A stretch of DNA of 33,418 nt, taken from assembly GCA_029624815.1 (NCBI GenBank), contig JARSSH010000009.1, forward strand, positions 1 to 33,418, written 5' to 3'. Shown here in pieces: positions 30,745 to 33,418 of the stretch (position 1 is its first letter; each line of letters starts with the position of its first letter). The notes beneath the pieces are model-generated. The model was not told the DNA's origin and made no database searches. It saw nothing but the letters and a program-made list of their open reading frames with translations. A program made the translations under genes and the position numbers. This DNA comes from Candidatus Competibacter sp. (GTDB lineage Bacteria; Pseudomonadota; Gammaproteobacteria; Competibacterales; Competibacteraceae).

Positions 30745-33276
30745 ATGGGTCGCGCCACCATCCTTTCCGGCGGCACGGACGGCCTCTATACGATCCGTCC
30801 CGAATACAACAATGCGCCGCTGGACAAGCTGATTGCCGACCTGACCGCCGCTAAGGATGCGGCATTACCCGTGCTGGGCCGCGCCACATTAACGCTGAGC
30901 CTCCTGGAAGATGAGACGGAAATCGCCCGAGCTGCGATGAATCAAGTCATCAATCAATGGCAACAGGATTTGCTGAATGCTGGCAATCCGCCGCCGCTGG
31001 AGCCGCCCACGGAAGACGACCCGGAAACCGGGATGCCGTGGGACCCATCTGATAAAGCACAGGAAGGGCCACTCTTCGATGCGATCAATGCAGCCCGCGC
31101 CGCCGCTGGGAAAGCCGCGCTGACTCGTGATGACGACCTGGACTTTGCCGCGCGGCGACAGGTCTATGATATGTCAGGCAGCAAGCTCATGGGGCATGTC
31201 GGCAGCGACAAGAGCGTCCCCAGCAGCCGTGTCGCGGCAACCGGTTACCAAGCTGATTTGGTTGTTGAGTTGCTCTCATGCGGCGCTTTTACGGCTGCCA
31301 GCGCCGTCAACGTATGGACCGTCAATGGCTCATATCCCATCTTTTCGGACGTAGCGACGCAAATCGGCGTCGCCTACACCTACAGCACCAACCACCCGGC
31401 TACACATATTTGGGTCGCGTTGCTCGCGCATCCAGATCCCGATCCTGACCCATCGCCGCCCACGATCACCTACCCCGATGATCCAGCGCAAAAAACGGCG
31501 CGTGAGCAAGAGGCAGGGCTCGAAAAGATCGAGCCGCCAAAAACCGAGGTGACGACCCCTGAGAAACTCGGGGAAGTCGTGCGGAAATTTGGCATCGCGG
31601 CTGCGAAAGAGGCGGCGGCGCGACGGGAACTTGCGCGGCTACTGGCTGAGTATGACTCGAATGTCCGCAAGCTGAACGAATTGGAGGCGCTGAAAACCGC
31701 GCATGATGCCGCGTCTATCGAAGCCTGGTGCGCTGATCTTTCGGAAGAAATCGCCGCTTCAACCCTAGTGGACACCTTCGAGCCGCCCGGTTATCGGGAC
31801 GGCGATGCAATCCACATTGCGCCCTACGAGTCCGATCCGCATTCGTGGGATTCAACGAAAGTGGGGCAGCTTCGATATGCGGCAACGCTGAACGAAGCCC
31901 AAGTTTTTGTGAATCTGGCGATGGAAGCCGGACACTTGAAATGGAGGCCGCTTTGGCGCTACGGGATCATTACGGATATCCAAAGCGGCGCGGATACCTG
32001 CAATCTGACCCTTGAAGCGGCCACTTCGCGCGGGCCGGCCGGCGCTCTCTCACTGAATGAAACAGCAAATCTGGCCACGGTTCCCGTCGTCTACATGAAT
32101 TGCAACAGCGCCGCGTTTGAAGTGGGCGACCGCGTGATCGTGCTGTACGAAGGCCAGGACCGCACGCAGCCCAAGGTCATCGGCTTTGCGGATCACCCGC
32201 GCGATTGCGGAGGGTGGATCGAGAGCTTTGATGCAGCAGTTTACGACTTGGGTGCGAACGATCCGACCGCATGGGCCAGCTTGATCGTGCCGTCCGGCGA
32301 CGGTTGGCCCATATCAAACACGGTGCCGTATCTCGGCGCGCCGGGCATTCGCTTCCAAGAGTGGGCCGGCGATCAATACTGGTGGGTTGCTTCTGGAATA
32401 GTCAGGGCTAACTGGCCCGGCGGACAATTTTACTCGAATACCGTTGATGATTTGACAACAACCGCCGGTTTATCGGTATTTATGACGGGCAGCCATCATA
32501 AAATGATCGTTGTTGATGTTAACGAGAACTCATCAAATTCGGCTTATGTCGGCGATGGAAGTTTGCTCCTTTCTTACGATGCCGGAGATAAAGACGGATT
32601 GCCGCCGCGCCGGCATAGTTATGCGTATATTTTCCCCGACGATTGCCAGGACTTTCTTGTTGACGGCGAGGCTTCATTTGATTTTCCGATTTGGCTGGAC
32701 TGGGATAAATTGGAGGTGCAATTCACGGTAACGGCTAATCCTTCATCCGGGGGCGCCGGCCTAGAGCCGGCATGGCTAAAGTTGTTTTTTTGGGCCGGGT
32801 TTAGTTTGTACGATTTTACTATTTCCGGGCAGAGGCATCTCGGGTTGTATGGCGTTAGCGATGATGGAAATCCGCTTGGCACCAGCATGGCATTTTGTCC
32901 ATTTGAGCTTGGCGATTACTCGCATGGAGACTCGCCAATGGGGCAACTTTGGCATGACCGTTATTTGAGCTATACCATTACCCATAACTATGATCATTAT
33001 ATCTGGAGCAATAATAACCCGTCGCCATACGATTTAGGATGGGCGCACGCGCCGTCCGGGTGGCGCTATTATTGCGTTTATGACCCATCAATAAAGATGA
33101 TGATCAATGAGGTTGGTGGATTTGACGGCGTTTCGAGCGCGATCAATGGTCGTCACACATTTAAAACAGAAAGATCATTGATCGACCCCGATCATACGAT
33201 TGATTGCGTGCAAATCGCGGCCGGCGGTCTTGGGGCGGTGCGGCTACATTCGGTTCGCTTTTACAAAGCAGAATAG
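30745..33276 (+). CDS. Large tail-tip protein with inserted CAP/SCP domain
   Basis: The protein is 843 aa, starting MGRATILSGGTDGLYTIRPE, a mark of central tail proteins in Mu-like siphophages. Residues about 110-230 are a CAP/SCP (PF00188-type) domain: LFDAINAARAAAGKAALTRD, H151 (LMGHVGSDKS), E175 (VVELLSCG) and a WVALLAHP end. The second typical His (GHR) is replaced by SYP, so activity is doubtful. A Pro/Asp linker and a coiled coil (270-330) follow, then a conserved tail domain (to about 490) and a long AT-richer C-terminal region (490-843), probably receptor-facing. Confidence 0.82.
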   Translation: MGRATILSGGTDGLYTIRPEYNNAPLDKLIADLTAAKDAALPVLGRATLTLSLLEDETEIARAAMNQVINQWQQDLLNAGNPPPLEPPTEDDPETGMPWDPSDKAQEGPLFDAINAARAAAGKAALTRDDDLDFAARRQVYDMSGSKLMGHVGSDKSVPSSRVAATGYQADLVVELLSCGAFTAASAVNVWTVNGSYPIFSDVATQIGVAYTYSTNHPATHIWVALLAHPDPDPDPSPPTITYPDDPAQKTAREQEAGLEKIEPPKTEVTTPEKLGEVVRKFGIAAAKEAAARRELARLLAEYDSNVRKLNELEALKTAHDAASIEAWCADLSEEIAASTLVDTFEPPGYRDGDAIHIAPYESDPHSWDSTKVGQLRYAATLNEAQVFVNLAMEAGHLKWRPLWRYGIITDIQSGADTCNLTLEAATSRGPAGALSLNETANLATVPVVYMNCNSAAFEVGDRVIVLYEGQDRTQPKVIGFADHPRDCGGWIESFDAAVYDLGANDPTAWASLIVPSGDGWPISNTVPYLGAPGIRFQEWAGDQYWWVASGIVRANWPGGQFYSNTVDDLTTTAGLSVFMTGSHHKMIVVDVNENSSNSAYVGDGSLLLSYDAGDKDGLPPRRHSYAYIFPDDCQDFLVDGEASFDFPIWLDWDKLEVQFTVTANPSSGGAGLEPAWLKLFFWAGFSLYDFTISGQRHLGLYGVSDDGNPLGTSMAFCPFELGDYSHGDSPMGQLWHDRYLSYTITHNYDHYIWSNNNPSPYDLGWAHAPSGWRYYCVYDPSIKMMINEVGGFDGVSSAINGRHTFKTERSLIDPDHTIDCVQIAAGGLGAVRLHSVRFYKAE

Positions 33277-33348
33277 CCTTTATTAAGATTCAGTAATCAA
33301 TTGACGTCCTCCCTGCCCTGCACTATTGCGGGGCGCGCCGAATGGCAA
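33277..33348. other. Right end spacer
   Basis: No gene is seen. A stem GCCCTGC (33315-33321)/GCGGGGC (33328-33334) with a six-base loop follows the last gene after a short AT-rich stretch. Without a T tract it is a weak terminator at best. A direct GAATGGCAACA (33340-33350), shared with the left end, then begins. Confidence 0.4.
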
Positions 33349-33395
33349 CAAACAAGAATGATTCTCATTGTGCGCCATTCGGGGTGTAAATATCA
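33349..33395 (-). repeat. Right terminal inverted repeat, probable transposase site
   Basis: CAAACAAGAAT to GCCATTCGGGG (33349-33384) is the inverted partner of 209-244. Together with the direct CCGAATGGCAACA just before it (33338-33350), the right end forms an imperfect palindrome of about 45 bp, so two motif copies face each other. A CA at 33394-33395 is the candidate terminus. Confidence 0.6.
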
Positions 33396-33418
33396 ACCGG
33401 CGGGGCAAGCCCTTCATG

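Noticed and set aside
193-33400. Five-base target duplication at the candidate termini
   Set aside because: Bases next to 198 (GTTTT) and 33395 (ACCGG) do not match; no duplication could be found.
1-33418. tRNA or rRNA genes
   Set aside because: No cloverleaf or rRNA-like stretch was noticed while reading; gene content explains nearly all of the window.

Overview
The window holds what looks like a nearly complete or complete transposable (Mu-like) prophage of about 33 kb in a GC-rich proteobacterium. The host cannot be named from the window. High GC in most genes, clean Shine-Dalgarno sites and Gram-negative lysis genes suggest a beta- or gammaproteobacterium. Head and transposition genes are Mu-type. 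The tail genes (tail tube, overlapping chaperone frames, tape measure, no contractile sheath) point to a non-contractile siphovirus tail, as in the D3112/B3 group, rather than the Mu myovirus tail.

Layout. 1-450: left end, with a transposase-site-like motif in two direct copies, one of them paired with an inverted copy at 33349-33384, followed by an array of seven TTGACA boxes one helical turn apart. 450-1010: an exported cargo protein placed outside the repressor. 1061-1700: divergent repressor and Ner/gp16-like regulator with a strong dyad operator. 1702-4825: DDE transposase and MuB-like ATPase. 4822-8915: early genes, including winged-helix and HTH proteins, zinc-ribbon proteins, GemA and a Mor-type activator. 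8957-9243: a short Com-like zinc finger and a tiny ORF. 9277-11884: lysis region with endolysin, holin-like protein, embedded lipoprotein, two exported proteins sharing a peptide block, and other membrane proteins.

11886-15658: terminase small and large subunits and portal. 15655-19161: an appendage cassette placed between portal and the gpF gene, with two secreted or decorated beta proteins, a repeat protein and a fibre-tail adaptor. 19161-23636: head genes (gpF, gpG, protease with internal scaffold start, decoration protein, major capsid, gp36). 23636-28443: tail terminator, tail tube, chaperones with a likely -1 frameshift, tape measure. 28440-33276: tail tip, including a seven-bladed beta-propeller fused to a conserved tail domain and a large tail protein carrying an inserted CAP/SCP domain. 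33277-33418: right end.

How it works together: repressor and Ner control the early promoter; transposase and its ATPase replicate the genome by transposition; Mor turns on later genes; lysis and virion genes run rightward as one long, tightly overlapped series. The most unusual parts are the multi-copy end motif, the TTGACA array with adjacent hairpin, the twin GDFGPDYGEPCPP proteins of the lysis region, the signal-peptide-bearing virion cassette, and the propeller and CAP domains at the tail tip.
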